Notes: generated from the letters alone by a model not told the origin. A stretch of DNA of 64,000 nucleotides from Mactra quadrangularis (GCA_025267735.1 CM046307.1:37811231-37875230); one strand, 5' to 3'; positions 14,470 through 28,269 are shown, numbered from the stretch's first letter. Translations and numbers: made by a program.

Positions 14470-14700
14470 GAAAGACTCTCTAGGATAAAAAGATAGGCTT
14501 AGCTAACCTGACAAAAGATATAAGGACCAGATTGTGTGAAAGACTCTCTAGGATAAAAAGATAGGGTTAGCTAGCCTGACAAAAGACATTAGGACCAGAT
14601 TGTGTGAAAGACTCTCTAGAATAAAAAGATAGGCTTAGCCTGGCAAAAGACGTAAGGACAAGATTGTGTGAAACACCCTCTAAAATGTAGAGATATGCTT
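14470..14700. repeat. about 68-bp tandem repeat, three to four copies
   Basis: Units begin gaaagactctctaggataaa at 14470, 14538 and about 14607, each ending near aggaccagattgtgt. A fourth, diverged copy follows at about 14670. Confidence 0.88.
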
Positions 14701-15129
14701 AGGCCTTACAAAAGACAGGCACTCCAAAGTAAAGAGATATTCTTATATTCTGACATAGTGTGTGGGTACTTTTATTTCAATATTTATGCTGAGAGTATCA
14801 TACTATTTACCTGAGATAAGGGAGATAATCTGAACTGAATTTACGCTTATTACCGGTACGTATACAGTATGTGACTTATTGACAAAATATAAGATTTATG
14901 TTTGATTTAAACTACGGGTAGTCAAATTATAGTTTGTTTTCAATAATGTTACATATTTTATCGGGTCATTTTATAAAAAAATAATTGAAACAAATAATAT
15001 TACATCAGCCTTATAGTTCACATTAGTCTTATCTGTTACAAGCTAGAATCTTCAATGACATTATTCCATCATTTATGGATGATTATATCTTAGTATTTTT
15101 ATAAACTTTCCAGATTATTGGGTGGAACA

Positions 15130-15204
15130 CATTCTCATTCCCAGAGTCTAGCAGATTCACAATACTAGTATTGAGAATCCTATTAGACTCTGGGAATGAG
15201 AATG
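15130..15204. mobile_element. 75-bp foldback MITE with 9-bp target duplication
   Basis: Near-palindromic element: left arm cattctcattcccagagtct, right arm agactctgggaatgagaatg. It is flanked by the direct repeat GGTGGAACA at 15121-15129 and 15205-15213. A 9-bp duplication with long terminal inverted repeats fits Mutator-like (MULE) non-autonomous elements. Relatives occur near 53518 and at the window end. Confidence 0.82.
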
Positions 15205-15489
15205 GGTGGAACATTGAATAATTTAGAAATATTTTTAGAATAAAAAGGCCATAATGTTTACAAAAACACTCAATGAAATCTGACCAATAGCTAGAATATA
15301 ATATCTGATGTGTAAAGCATTAACTATATATACTATTAAAATTACAGTATCACATGAGCACTTGTGTCTAAAATCAATGTAAAAATTAGTTTTAGTATAT
15401 TACAGAACACATTCCATTTAAAATTGAACATTTAATAATTGTAATTTATAAAATAAAATGAACTCAAGCTAAGTTCACTATTTGAGAAT

Positions 15490-16313
15490 TTGTAAAATAA
15501 GCCAGTAAAATGAGAATTTGTAAAATAAGCCAGTAAAATGAGAATTTGTAAAATAAGCCAGTAAAATGAGAATTTGTAAAATAAGCCAGTAAAATGAGAA
15601 TTTGTAAAATAAGCCAGTATAATGAGAATTTGTAAAATTAGCCAGTAAATTAGAATTTGTAAAATAAGCCAGTAAAATGAGAATTTGTAAAATAAGCCAG
15701 TAAAATGAGAATTTGTAAAATAAGTCAGTATAATGAGAATTTGTAAAATAAGCCAGTATAATGAGAACTAGTAAAATAAGCCAGTAAAATGAGAATTTGT
15801 AAAATAAGCCAGTAAATTGAGAATTTGTAAAATAAGCCAGTAAAATGAGAATTTGTAAAATAAGCCAGCATAATTAGAATTTGTAAAATAAGCCAGTAAA
15901 ATGAGAATTTGTAAAATAAGCCAGTATAATAAGAATTTGTAAAATAAGCCAGTATAATGAGAATTTGTAAAATAAGCCAGTATAATGAGAATTTGTAAAA
16001 TATGCCAGTAAAATGAGAATTTGTAAAATAAGCCAGTATAATTAGAATTTGTAAAATAAGCCAGTATAATGAGAACTAGTAAAATAAGCCAGTAAAATGA
16101 GAATTTGTAAAATAAGCCAGTAAATTGAGAATTTGTAAAATAAGCCAGTATAATGAGAATTTGTAAAATAAGCCAGTATAATGAGAATTTGTAAAATAAG
16201 CCAGTAAAATGAGAATTTGTAAAATAAGCCAGTATAATGAGAATTTGTAAAATAAGCCAGTAAAATGAGAATTTGTAAAATAAGCCAGTATAATTAGAAT
16301 TTGTAAGGTCAGA
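15490..16313. repeat. 28-bp minisatellite, about 29 copies
   Basis: Tandem unit aatttgtaaaataagccagt plus aaaatgag, with common variants (tataatgag, aattgag, aactagt). Units are directly adjacent with no unique spacers. Confidence 0.97.
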
Positions 16314-17326
16314 ATATTTTTAAAAAGCAGAACTATTAGGTATTAATCTAAAAGTTAATTAAAACTGCAAGTTGAGAAAATTGAGAGCAGATCAGATGTC
16401 TTCAGATAAGTAAAATTTTAACAAATGATCAACATATAAGTTGTTGTACATTCATTATTTGAGAATATGCAGAATAATCAAATTGATTGGTCAGAACAAA
16501 ACTAATCTAACTACATGTTATTACAATTGACTTAAGACAGGTTTTGTAGTAACCATCAAATAAAAAGTTTTGAAACATAATTATAGATTCTCATATACAC
16601 ATTCATAAACTTTCACAATTAGTAATAGAATTAATTAATTATGGATATTATGTTTTATCTGTTTTAAATAAACTAATTTTCGTAGATTTTGAATTTATCA
16701 AGTTGATTAAATGAAGGGACAGTCTACATGATAAAATGAGCTAGATATGTACATTTAAACATTGTATGCAAAACAAATCCAAATAAATTGACTATATACA
16801 GAAGAATTGAGTAAAACCATTACACTTGAGCTTAAAAATATGTATTAAAGTAAGGAAAAGAATAGTTAAAATATAAGCCAAATTCAAGACTAAATCAATT
16901 TGATAATAACCACTGCATCTATTAACTGAAAGTAACAAGAAATGTGTATGATTTAGTCATTAGAATGCAGATCAATAAAGTTTCATACATTTTTTTATTT
17001 ATAAACCATAGTTCACCAATTAAAACTTCCTCTTAAAACAAACAAAATTGATTATTGTAGCTAAATGATCTCATTTTAGATCCAAATAAAATTGATAATG
17101 TTTAAAAATAAAATAAATGTACAGTGGATACTGAGAAATTAAACTTGCCCTGTTCTCAACCATTGCCGCATGAATCATTCAAATTCATTAGATCAGTTAC
17201 ACACAGAGTATAGTCATGTTTCAAATTGTCTCGGATCTATTTACCATAGCTTGAAAAACAGACCTTCTAAAAGATTGTATTTTACATTGCACAAATAAAC
17301 AAGGTTGAACTAACCCTGTCTAGATT
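16314..17326. other. AT-rich spacer, no gene seen
   Basis: No coding frame, repeat structure or RNA gene was recognised in this stretch. Confidence 0.5.
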
Positions 17327-17786
17327 ACAAATCAAAGTACTGATAGCACTGATAGTACAGTGCAACTAAAATTGTAAAAAGCTCATCATGATGTTACACT
17401 CTAATAAAACACTTTGAAAATTTTGAAGTCTGCTTCAGTCTTTTTTTAGTAATAAAATTGCGCTGAGTGTGCTTATTCTCTTGGACTGTGATTAAATAAG
17501 TTGGTGTTGTGCAGCTAGCAAACCAGAAGGAGAGGGAGAGGGAGCACATTGTAGCTTGCAAAGCATGAGAATTCACAGAGCTGATTAACAAGTTATTTAT
17601 AAGTTAAAATGTTTACTTGGCATAATCTAACTATTAAAAAGCTTGGGTTAAGGTCTTTTTATATGTGTGCATTGTCACCCATCGATAGTGCAAGTCTATT
17701 ATTTAAGATTTATGAATATACATGACCATATATGCTAGCAGGTTAAATGTTAATGTCATATAGATTACAATAAAGTCATAGCTAAG

Positions 17787-17935
17787 TCAACACAAGTCTA
17801 CTGATTGAGGGGTTGAGAGTTTGATTCCTGGGCCATTTTCCCTCCTACTACTGATTCTAAATCATGAAGGTCAGTTGTCAGTCACTATTGAAAGATATTA
17901 CTTATATATTATGTGCTGTCGCGTTAAACTAAAAC
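17787..17935 (+). mobile_element. tRNA-derived SINE fragment
   Basis: Matches the body of the SINE at 54509: acaagtctactgatt, a degenerate B-box-like gagagtttgattcc, then ctccctcctac..ctgattcta and a 3' gcgttaaac. The 5' tRNA head is decayed. Confidence 0.7.
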
Positions 17936-17944
17936 AATAACAAT

Positions 17945-18183
17945 AAAGACTTAACAGAAAACTTAATGATTCCCAAACAAATCTTAACAAGTATTTTCAA
18001 CAAAACTGATCAATTAACAAAAATAAAGACTTAACAGAAAACTTAATGATTCCCAAACAAAACTTAACAAGTATTTTCAACAAAACTGATCAATTAACAA
18101 AAATAAAGACTTAACAGAAAACTTAATGATTCCCAAACAAAACTTAACAAGTATTTTCAACAAAACTGATCAATTAACAAAAA
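17945..18183. repeat. about 80-bp tandem repeat, three copies
   Basis: Three near-identical units of aataaagacttaacagaaaa through caattaacaaa. The equivalent array in the other duplication copy is at about 22240-22480. Confidence 0.93.
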
Positions 18184-18364
18184 GCTCTTAAAACAAGCAC
18201 CCTATATCAATGTTAAAATAAACAATTAATTTGTACATGTACCTTTTCTAATGTCAATGAAGGGATGTTATTCTTCATTGATTAGTAAATAACCAATGTG
18301 TATTGGTTATATACTAGCAATAAAAAGAAATACTACTGACATGATGGTCTACAAACATACTCAT

Positions 18365-18800
18365 CCTGATAATTCAGTTACTCTCTTGTGCAGTGAAAGT
18401 AATTAAATCATTGAGACAAACATATTCGAAGTCCAGTAAGTTGAAAGGCTACCAACATACTGGTCAATGAACATACTCTTCCAGATAAATAAATTACTCT
18501 CTTGCGCAGTGAAAGTAATTTAATCATCAGAAAAAATATATTCAAAGTCCATTATGCTGATATTCTACCAACCTATTGGTCTTCTAACATACTCATCTCA
18601 ATAATTCAATTACTCACTTGCACAGAGGAAGTAACTAAATCATCGTAACAAATATATTTGAAGTCCAGTATGCTGATAGGCTAACATCATACTGGTCAAT
18701 GAACATATTCATCTGCTAATTAAATTACTCTCTTGCGCAGGGAAAGTAATTTAATCATCAAGACAAATATATTCAAAATCCAGTATGCTGATAGCAAAAT
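18365..18800. repeat. about 116-bp imperfect tandem repeat, four copies
   Basis: Units are marked by ttactctcttgcgcagtgaa at about 18378, 18494, 18610 and 18725, followed by gtccagta.gctgata. The paralogous array lies at about 22660-23095. Confidence 0.85.
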
Positions 18801-19009
18801 TTCTTCATTGATCAGTATATAACCAATACACGATTAATTTTACACCAACCTTACTAGATTTGCTAAAAGCAACATGATATTGTCACTTAAAAAGTCAGAA
18901 AACAGTGGCAGTTATTACATATATGAATAACAGAGGGCTAGTTCAACTGTCCATGCTCAATTAATCTCATGCTGAGAGCTATATTGCAGCTGTTAATCAG
19001 TTATTAAGA

Positions 19010-19165
19010 ACATACTTCTGGTGGTGACTGACAACTGTCCATCATGATTTAGAATCAGAAGTAGGAGGGAGAATGGCCATAGAAATAATATTTCATGACC
19101 AAACTCCATGAAAGTATGCCTGACTCGGGAATTGAACCCATGACACCCCAATCAGTAGACTTAAT
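19010..19165 (-). mobile_element. tRNA-derived SINE fragment, reverse orientation
   Basis: Reverse-strand match to the SINE body (aagtaggagggagaatggcc, ccatgaaagtatgcc, gggaattgaacccatgacac, atcagtagactt). The promoter head is degenerate. Confidence 0.75.
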
Positions 19166-19580
19166 TCAATCAAAGGATTAAATAATATCAAAATAATTAC
19201 TGTTACTAAAAACCAAAAAAATCATCATGATCTTAATTCAATATGGAATTTTCCACCAGTTAATTTACTTATAAAAGCTAAATATACTATATCATGATGC
19301 ACAACAACAACAAATCAGTACTTTTCATCTGAACCATTTCCTAATAGCTTTGTGTTCATATATTTCAACTTAAATTCATTTTTGTTTTGTTTCTATATGC
19401 TATTTATTAAATACATTTTTGCTAGCTGCATTGTGACCCCCCCCCCCCCCTCCCTCTCCTTGTGCCCCCATTTAGTCGCCTCTTACGACATGCAAGGGGG
19501 AGACAGTGGTTCTATTCTATTAGAGCCCCGAAACCACACAGGGCTTAGGCATCCTTTACTAACTTGCCACAACCACCTTA

Positions 19581-21246
19581 ATATCATATTCATACATCAT
19601 ACAGTGTACAGTAGTTTAACCCTAATCAAATCTGTATTAAAAAACTTTTGAAAGCAGTAAGCCAGTGCCCTTGTTATTTAAAAAGTCTAATGCAAATCAA
19701 CACACAACTGTAAAAGAATTTGATTTAAGGTAGGACTCCACTAATACAAAACAAGGTATATAACCACAGAATTTTCACAAAGTCACATCTTCAAACTATA
19801 TTAAATATTATTTTGTATGAACAAATTAAAAATTATACAATTTTCATATCCAAGGGAGATAATAACTAACTTTCATAAAAAGTTTCATAATAACTTTGCA
19901 ACAGAATGTTGTTTTGTTATAAAGTGATTGCAAACTTATGAACATGTGCATAGTGCAATGAATGAAAATTTTTTTATAATGATCATTACATCGATAGTCA
20001 CTTAGTTAACAACTTCACCTCAATATTATTTGAAAAAATTTGGTTATAATCAATCCCAATTTGTGAAACTAGTTTTACATCAAATGTATGAATCTTTATC
20101 AATTAACTTATAATTTACATTTAAGAGCTTTCTGACATTTTACAGGAAAAGAGGTCCCAAGACCATTAGCTTTATAGAATAAAATGATTAATAACAGTGA
20201 AATTTATTTCCAATGTTGTAATATATATGACTACGCAATCGGAAATAAATTAAAATGTATCATTTAATCACAGAAGCAAGATCCAAGTTCAAACCTATAT
20301 GAACAGGGGAGACAACTCTAACATTTACTATATATAATGCCATCAATCACTTAAATAATGTATACAAGTTAAGCTAACGGATGAAAAAATGCACTTGATA
20401 GAGACAATATCATTCTACATGTTTCAATATATCTAAGCACCAAGTAAATTTTAATTCTTAAATATAAAGTATTACATACTGAATACATAACAGAATTTAT
20501 GTGGTAGAAAAAATTAAGTTCTATAAAAGTAATGGTAATGTATTACAAAGAGTAGGGCCAGCTACTTCTAATAGTTTTTACTATATTCATTATTGTTAAC
20601 TTCACAGAAAATGTTATCCCTGGAACCCTTCCATAAGTGGATACAAACCAGACATTTTTTTCCTTATATTACAGTAGTCATTTACAGGTGCATTGCTCTC
20701 TTAAAATCTCTTTAAAATCATGCAGCTGTCCCACCATTTGGAGTTTATATTGAATATTTTGTTCCCCTATCTATGAAATTGTGATAAATTTCCCCAAATC
20801 TGCGACATAGAAAAGGCTCCAGGCCCATTCCCCAAATACTGATAAAAAGCCTTGCAAACTCTCATAAAATGGTGAACCTTCATTCCACAAGGATAGACTT
20901 TCCAATGAGAATCGAAATTCATACAACTGTTAATTTACTTTTGTTCAAGTATTGCACTATTGAGGCTACTGAAAATATTCATTTAGATAATCAAGGAATA
21001 TTTTATCTGTACACTATATAATTGTAAAAAGTTCACAGAGAAAGCTGAGCAAAGCATACAATTGTTTACAAGTATACATTGAGGGCAAGTTCAACCTTGT
21101 TTATCAATATCATAATCTTGCAATATATTTAATACACGATGTCATAAACCTTGAAGTTAATGTAATGGTTAACATTTCACTTCAATACAATTTTCAGTAA
21201 AACTCTGCATTTCAAACATATCTATCCATTAGCTTATACTGTCAAC
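19581..21246. other. spacer between duplication copies, no gene seen
   Basis: AT-rich DNA with no supportable coding exon, RNA gene or transposon end. Confidence 0.5.
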
Positions 21247-22069
21247 ATTACAAATCAAAGTACTGATAGCACTGAAAGGACAGTGCAACTAAAATTATAA
21301 AAAAACTCATAACGATGCTACACTCTAGTAAAACACTTTAAAATCTTAAAAAGTGGGCAGATTTTGTAGATGATAACAAATTTATAGTCTGCTTCAGTCT
21401 TTTTTCAGTAATAGAATTGCGCTGAGGGTGCTTAATTATTCTCATGGACTGCGATTATTATGTAATTCAAATGAGATTTCACAGTAGTTCAGACTGGCTT
21501 TCTTTGTTTGTAATAGTCGATAAAAATGGTAAGAAACTATGTTCTAACTCGATAAAAAACATACAAAGATCTCATGGAGATGAATTGTTAATTCAAGATG
21601 CAAATTAATAAATTTAAACATAATTCTTACAAAATAAGACTATTATATCCAGAAAACTGAGAATTCAACGATTTAAAAAGTCTTTTAAAAAGATAATAAA
21701 ATTAAGTTGGTGTTTTGCAGCTAGCAAACCAGAAGGAGAGGGGGAGGGAGCACATCGTAGCTAGCAAAGCATGAGAATTCCTAGAGCTGATTAAAGTTGT
21801 TTATAAGTTAAACATGTTAAGTTTGCATAATTAAACAATTGAAGAGGTTAGATCAAATAAACTTTATCAACATTTCATCATATGCAATTTACATATTGTG
21901 CATTATTTATGATAAATGTTGAATGCCAAAGAGGTCTATTTATATATGTGCATTGTCACTTATTGATAGTGCAAGTCTATTATTTAAGAATTATGAATAT
22001 ACATGGTCTTATATACTACAAGTACCAGGTTAGATGATTATGTCATATAGATTACAATAAAGTCATAGC

Positions 22070-22235
22070 TAAGTCCATAGTACACAAGTCTACTGATTGA
22101 GGGGTTGAGAGTTTGATACCTGGGCCATTCTCCCTGCAACCACTGATTCTAAATCATAAAGGTCAGTTGTCAGTCACTTTTAAAACATATTACATTGTAC
22201 TTATATATTACGTTCTGTCACGTTAAACTAAAACA
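22070..22235 (+). mobile_element. tRNA-derived SINE fragment (duplicate of 17787)
   Basis: Same partial SINE as in copy A: acaagtctactgattgaggg, ctgattctaaatcat and cgttaaac. It arose by the segmental duplication rather than a separate insertion. Confidence 0.7.
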
Positions 22236-22239
22236 ATCA

Positions 22240-22480
22240 CAATAAAGACTTAATGGAAAACTTAATGATTCCCAGACAAAACTTAACAAGTATTTTCAAC
22301 AAAACTAATCAATTAACAAAAAATAAAGACTTAACGGAAAACTTAATGATTCCCAGACAAAATTTAACAAGTATTTTCAACAAAACTGATCAATTAACAA
22401 AAAAGACTTAACAGAAAACCTAATGATTCCAAAACAAAACTTATCAAGTATTTCAATAAAACTGGTCAATTAACCAAAAA
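22240..22480. repeat. about 80-bp tandem repeat, three copies
   Basis: Counterpart of the 17945 array: aaagacttaacggaaaactt units, the third partly shortened. Confidence 0.88.
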
Positions 22481-22659
22481 GTCTTAAAACAAGCACCTTA
22501 TATTAATGTAAAAATAAACAATTAGAAGTACATGTAACTGTTCTAATGTCAATGAACGGATGTTATTCTTCATTGATAAGTAGATAACCATAGTATATTG
22601 GTTACATACTAGCAATAAAAGAAATACTACCGACATATTGGTTTTCATACATATTCATT

Positions 22660-23095
22660 CCGATAATTCAATTACTTTCTTGCGCAGTGAAATTAATTAA
22701 ATCATTGAGACAAACATATTTAAAGTCCAGTAAGTTGAAAGGCTACCTACATACTGGTCAATGAACATACTCTTCCAGATAAATAAATTACTCTCTTGCG
22801 CAGTAAAAGTAATTTAATCATCAGAAAAAATATATTCAAAGTCCAGTTTGCTGATATGCTACCAACCTATTGGTCTTCTAACATACTCATCTCAATAATT
22901 CAATTACTCTCTTGCGCAGAGGAAGTAATTAAATCATCGTAACAAATATATTTGAAGTCCAGTATGCTGATAGGCTAACAGCATACTGGTCAATGAACAT
23001 ATTCATCTGCTAATAAAGTTACTTTCTTGCTGCAGCGAAAGTAATTTAATCATCAAGACAAATATATTCAAAGACCAGTATGCTGATAACAAGAT
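22660..23095. repeat. about 116-bp imperfect tandem repeat
   Basis: Counterpart of the 18365 array, with units marked by ctcttgcgcag and agtccagt..gctgata. Confidence 0.82.
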
Positions 23096-23154
23096 ATCTT
23101 TATCAATCAGTATATAACCAATACACAATGGGTTATACACCAATCTTCAGAAAT

Positions 23155-23312
23155 ATGCATTTCTCCTGACAACCGCCTATCATGATTTAGAATCAGAAGT
23201 AGGAGGGAGAATGGCCAGAGAAATTATTTCATGAACAAACTCCTTGAAAGTATGCCTGACACGGGAATTGAACCCCAATCAGTAGACTTAATTCAATCGA
23301 AGGATTAAAACT
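23155..23312 (-). mobile_element. tRNA-derived SINE fragment, reverse orientation
   Basis: Reverse SINE body (aagtaggagggagaatggcc, cttgaaagtatgcc, gggaattgaacccc). The sequence from tgcatttctcctgacaaccg onward also recurs at 32435. Confidence 0.75.
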
Positions 23313-23860
23313 GTCAAAATTATTACTGTCAATAAAAACAAAAAAATCATCCTGATCTTAATTTAATAAAGTATTTTCTACCAGTTAATTTACTTATAAG
23401 AGCTAAATATACTTTATCATGATGCACAGCAAAAATTGGTACTTTACATTAATTTTGAACCATTTCCTAATAGCTATTTGTTCATATATTTCAACTCAGA
23501 TGTCATTTTTTCAGGGGTTTTTTCTGCTATTAATTAGATATATCACGCTAAATAGCACCAAATGGTTGTAACTCACTATTTTCTTACATTGAGTTACAAC
23601 CTTTTTCTGCTAAACTAGCGATATCTAGTATAAAGGGAGATCAATCTACTTATTTACTTGAGAAGATTGTAAGAGTTATCAGTCCTGTCACCAGCCCATT
23701 CATAACTCTAACTTTGCTAGCTTCAATGTGCCCCTCCCTCTCCCATGGCCCCCATTTAGTCGCCTCTTACGACATGCAAGGGGGAGACAGTGGTTCTATT
23801 CTATTAGAGCCCCGAAACCACACGGGGCTTAGGTATCTTTTATGGACTTGGCACAACCAC

Positions 23861-24632
23861 CATAATATTATTTTGTACTAGAGTTTAAAACTTATCAATT
23901 TAAATCTGCATCTTGAAATTAATCTAGATTTAATAGGAACTATATGTCCAGTTTCAAGCGTTTTTACTCATTACTTCTTTCATATTCCTAGCATTAAACA
24001 ACTCTTATAGATAGACAGTAAGAAGGTTGATTCAAACAAAGTAACATCAGGCAATTTTATGAAACAAATCATAAAAGAGAGTGTTTCCTGTTACCACACT
24101 GTTTTACCGGTATTATCATTTGGAAGCCTTAGGATTTAAACATTTTCAGCACAAAGATTTTTACTCTCAATTTTCAAGAGCATTCAGTCAAAGAGTCAAA
24201 TCATCATTATTTCATGTAAATAGGCTCTCATTAATATCAATTGTAAATATTATATCAACTCAACATTTTCAATGCTCAAGTATGAAGATGTAAACTCAAT
24301 GTAAAGTTTTGAATTTATGAGAAAAAATTCACATAAACATTTTCTTGTACATAAATAGATGTAACCATTTAACATGGCCAGTACTTAAAAAATTAAGATC
24401 ATCCATAGTGCAGCCACTTACATGTAGTCTATTTGACTACAGAGTAAGTCTTCAACCATTAAAAGTCCAACAATATTAACCTGAGCTTAATCAGGCAGTT
24501 GTATTAAATGGGCACTTAGCTTACTAAATAAGCCCAATGGTGTCACAAAAACATAAAATGATGCTGTGTCAATAAGTAATTAGAGATAACTATAATATTA
24601 TCTCATTATTACAAATTAATTTTCCCATAACA
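23861..24632. other. AT-rich spacer, no gene seen
   Basis: No coding exon, RNA gene or repeat structure was recognised. Confidence 0.5.
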
Positions 24633-24934
24633 GGGGCGGATCCAGGATTTTTTTCTAGGGGGGGTCCTAACTTTTCTAGGGGGGTCCTAACTTTTCTAGG
24701 GGGGGGTCCAAACCTTGAACCACAACCAAATTATACACATTTTGCAGACAAAATGCAACATATTGATAATAAAAACTACATAACCATTAAATCTTTGTTA
24801 AGCACTGAGAAAAATTGCTTCATGCTACTTAAAAATTACTTACAGGCAAGAAATACACTGTTGGAAAGGTACATTTTCCAAATTCTAGGGGGGGGTCCGG
24901 ACCCCAATGACCCCCCCTCCCGATGGATCCGCCC
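24633..24934 (+). mobile_element. non-autonomous repeat, copy 2, with GGGCGGATCCA inverted ends
   Basis: Left end ggggcggatccaggattttt; right end tggatccgccc forms the inverted counterpart. The interior matches 4256-4500 (ataaccattaaatctttgtt, aagcactgagaaaaattgct, ggaaaggtacattttccaaa). G-run and C-run tracts next to both ends could pair. No coding capacity is visible. Confidence 0.8.
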
Positions 24935-27900
24935 ATGTCATTATGACAACATAGCATTATTTTATTTATATTTTCAAACTCAATGCCACAGAAGTGTTAC
25001 AATACCAAGGTATCATTTAATATGTACAAACATTTTAAAGTTGATACTTTCCAATAATACCCTATATGATGACAAGTCAAAAATAGTATTTCAGTGAAAT
25101 GAAATGGTGCCCACAAAGTTCAAGCTCAGATTAATATTGTTGGACAATTCAACATTACAAACTTCTGACAGCTTAAAATCATTGAAACACCATCAGTCTT
25201 TCTCAGATACTTTCAGAGTACACCATTTCTCCCCTCTTCCCCGTCATAAGACAACCCGCCCATCCCATGTATACAACCCTTCCTTCCCCCTTTCACACCC
25301 CCTCCTCATTCAATTGTTAATATTCCACTGACATTTTTTTTGGATCTCAGCCTTTTAGATTTGCCAGCCTACAAGATACAAGAATATTACATATGGCCCC
25401 TCTGATCAGACGACACTCCTCCCAACCATGCTCAGTGACATCAACGGTACTGCAGGGCTTGGTGCTCCCCAACCACCAGTATATCCAGTTTCCACAAACC
25501 TTACATCCTCATAATCTCTCCCATGATCCAAGACTTTGGAAGTTCAGACTTGCTTATCTCAACAAGAACATTATTCTAGAATGTACTTTTGACAGATAAT
25601 ACCCTGAACTCAAATATATGTGTTTTTCAAACAAGTACAAACAAAGGTATTACATATTTTTGCCAAAAGTCACAAAAAACTAATAAATTCCATATATTTT
25701 CGTAACTACCAGGTAAATATTTTTTTTTATGGTTAAAGTGTGTTTGTACTTAAATTGAAAAACCCATTTACTTGAGATTTAGAATAATCAAGTTAACAAA
25801 GAATTTAAGTAAAGTAATAAAATTGTTACATTTGAAAATATGTCATGCAAATTTCTTAAAGGATCCAAAATCAAGTCTTTAAAAAGGCATCGAAGAAAAT
25901 TTAGAAAATGTCAATTTTTGTAAATTGAGTTGATTGATATTGATTAAAAGGAGATTATTACAGTACATAACTACAATCTAAATTAATAGTATATACTGAA
26001 TTATTTCCCTTTAATAAATATCTAAAACCAAATTTTAATGAAAGTACGGAGAAATAATATAAATGAATTAAATTGTTTAAATATATTCTAGAATAATCCT
26101 CTTGTTGAGATGAAACTAACACATAGAAAAAATACTTTACCAAAGATAACTTTCCCATTAAATTATTTACTAAGAAACCCCTTAATTATTCTTACTTTTA
26201 AAAATAAAATTCAAAAATATATCCAGGGTAGATAGCAAATGATTCCATTAGACACACAGCAATATAAAATAAAATAAAATTCTTAGCTTTTATCTTCTCT
26301 TCATTTTTCATCTGTTCAATGTTCAATCTCAGCTTGATTCATTCGTAATGTATTATCATTCCATATGTTCATGGATAATGTCCACAGTAAACAATATCAA
26401 CATTTGTCAACATCTTCAGGTTAATATCCTACAAACATAAAAACATTTCATGATAATATATCTATACAAACAAGTTATATTGCTACACAATTTCTGACAG
26501 TTTTTCACTGGTTTGTTTTTCTCTAAACTGTTTTGTTGTCATGGCAATACCAGCCAAGAAAAGTCTCAGAAAAAAATACAAATTTACAAATGAATTAATT
26601 CATTGTAACAGTCTATTGTATACCAGGAAATGGTACCTTTAAACATACCAGTTTTAAATCTATGGACTTTATACTTAGTTTTGTACTCAAGCTATATATC
26701 AAACATGGCATAAAGCTTTGAACTAAATTATTGTAGTATTAATGTTTTTCCATTTAGTATCATGGAACACTCTATAGACAAATTTCCTAGAATCATTTTT
26801 GTCACAAAAGCGCTTCACAAGTATATGCATAATTTATGAATAAATGATAAAAAAGATAAGTCAAGTTAAAAAAGTTGACTAAACTTTTTAAAAAATACTC
26901 TATTACAAACTGTTCTTGAGTTATATTTTCATACAGAGAGGTAAAAAAGAAACATATAAACAGTAGCAGATCCAAAGTGTTGTAAGAAGGTTCCTGGCAA
27001 TTATTAATTCAAGGGTCCTGGGTCCAGAGATGTATCTGAACATTATTGCATGTACTTTGAAAGTGCATTGTGTAGTGATCTACAAACTCAATTTGATCTG
27101 ATAGTATGATAATGTTGAAAATTTACATCAAGAATAAAAAATAGTCAAAGACAACCAAGAACATTTTACACTAACAAAGAGAAACAGTCTTAATGTAATC
27201 AATGGACAGATTGGATAAAACAATTCTACTTACCAAGGTATGAATGATGATAGAAGTCATTAGTTCTTTGTTTGATAGACAACATACAGTATAAATCAAT
27301 CATCAAGCCACTGGTTCTATGCTTGGTAGATAAAACCAATCAACCATGAAGTCTGTGAGACATGAAATGAATAAATAAAACAAATAATTAGAATAATTCA
27401 TATGCAATATAGTTTTAGCTTCATGTACAATGACCACAATCAATCAATAAATATCTAATCTTGAATAGACTTGGTGAGTTCTCTCAATGCTGTCTTGTCA
27501 AGATGAGAAACTTATAAATGTTTTATCATAAATCGAATCACAAATATATACATTGTCAATATATATAATCAAGTTTAGTTGATCTGGACCTACTTCTTGT
27601 AAAGTAGTTGTAAACATACCATGTCGATTTCCATGGCAATTTCTACTCACTTGATCCAAGCAATTCAAAGTTCCGTTTCGAGAATAACAACCACATATTA
27701 AGATTTATCCATCCCCACAATTAAATCCACTGTTGTTCAAATCGAAACCAATTCAAAGAAATAAATAATAAATCAAAATTCGAAATTTTCTTTCTCACCT
27801 CTATCAATATATCCAAACAACTAACTTAGCAAGTGCGAGTCTACCCGCGTAAATTTGAGTAAAAGACCAGCTAATCAACACTGTTTTACGTCATGATCAC

Positions 27901-28269
27901 GCCAAGATCAGCCAGGTATAGCGATCACCTGAAAGCTACTCGGATAAATTCGTGAACTGGCGATCATATGCTGCACCGCTATCACCGAGTCGTGCCGAAT
28001 GGGGTTCGACAACGCACGGAAAGTTACGTTTCGGTATAATCCAATTCGTCCAATCAAAATGTATCTTTACCGTCCTTTTTCAAACAATAGTGTGTATATA
28101 CGGGGGGGATTACCTGACAATTCAACATTTGCCTGCAGGGCACAAAACAAAAGGATTAAGTTATCAATATACTTTTGATACATTTATAGATTCATTCGGT
28201 GTTAAAGACATTTAATTTCTCTCATACCTCCAAAGTATTCTTAGAATAACAAAATACAAAACCAACTAC
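24935..28269. other. intergenic, no gene recognised
   Basis: Mostly AT-rich. A C-rich patch at about 25200-25600 and a CpG-bearing patch at about 27840-28020 stand out, but neither shows a domain, conserved frame or splice-bounded exon. Confidence 0.45.

Larger units (their letters stand above)
17327..19580 (+). repeat. segmental duplication, copy A
   Basis: Starts at attacaaatcaaagtactga and ends just after a block containing tttagtcgcctcttacgaca. The same landmarks recur in the same order at 21247-23860. The copies share SINE fragments in both orientations, a three-copy 80-bp repeat and a four-copy 116-bp repeat. They differ by indels and substitutions, so the duplication is not very recent. 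It is non-coding. Confidence 0.88.
21247..23860 (+). repeat. segmental duplication, copy B
   Basis: Paralogue of 17327-19580 with the same landmark order, ending in tttagtcgcctcttacgaca and gccccgaaaccacac. It is longer by about 360 bp through insertions near 21350-21720 and 23480-23700. Confidence 0.88.

Noticed and set aside
15490..16313. 28-bp direct repeats that could suggest a CRISPR array
   Set aside because: Units are contiguous with no unique spacers, and the context is eukaryotic. It is a minisatellite.
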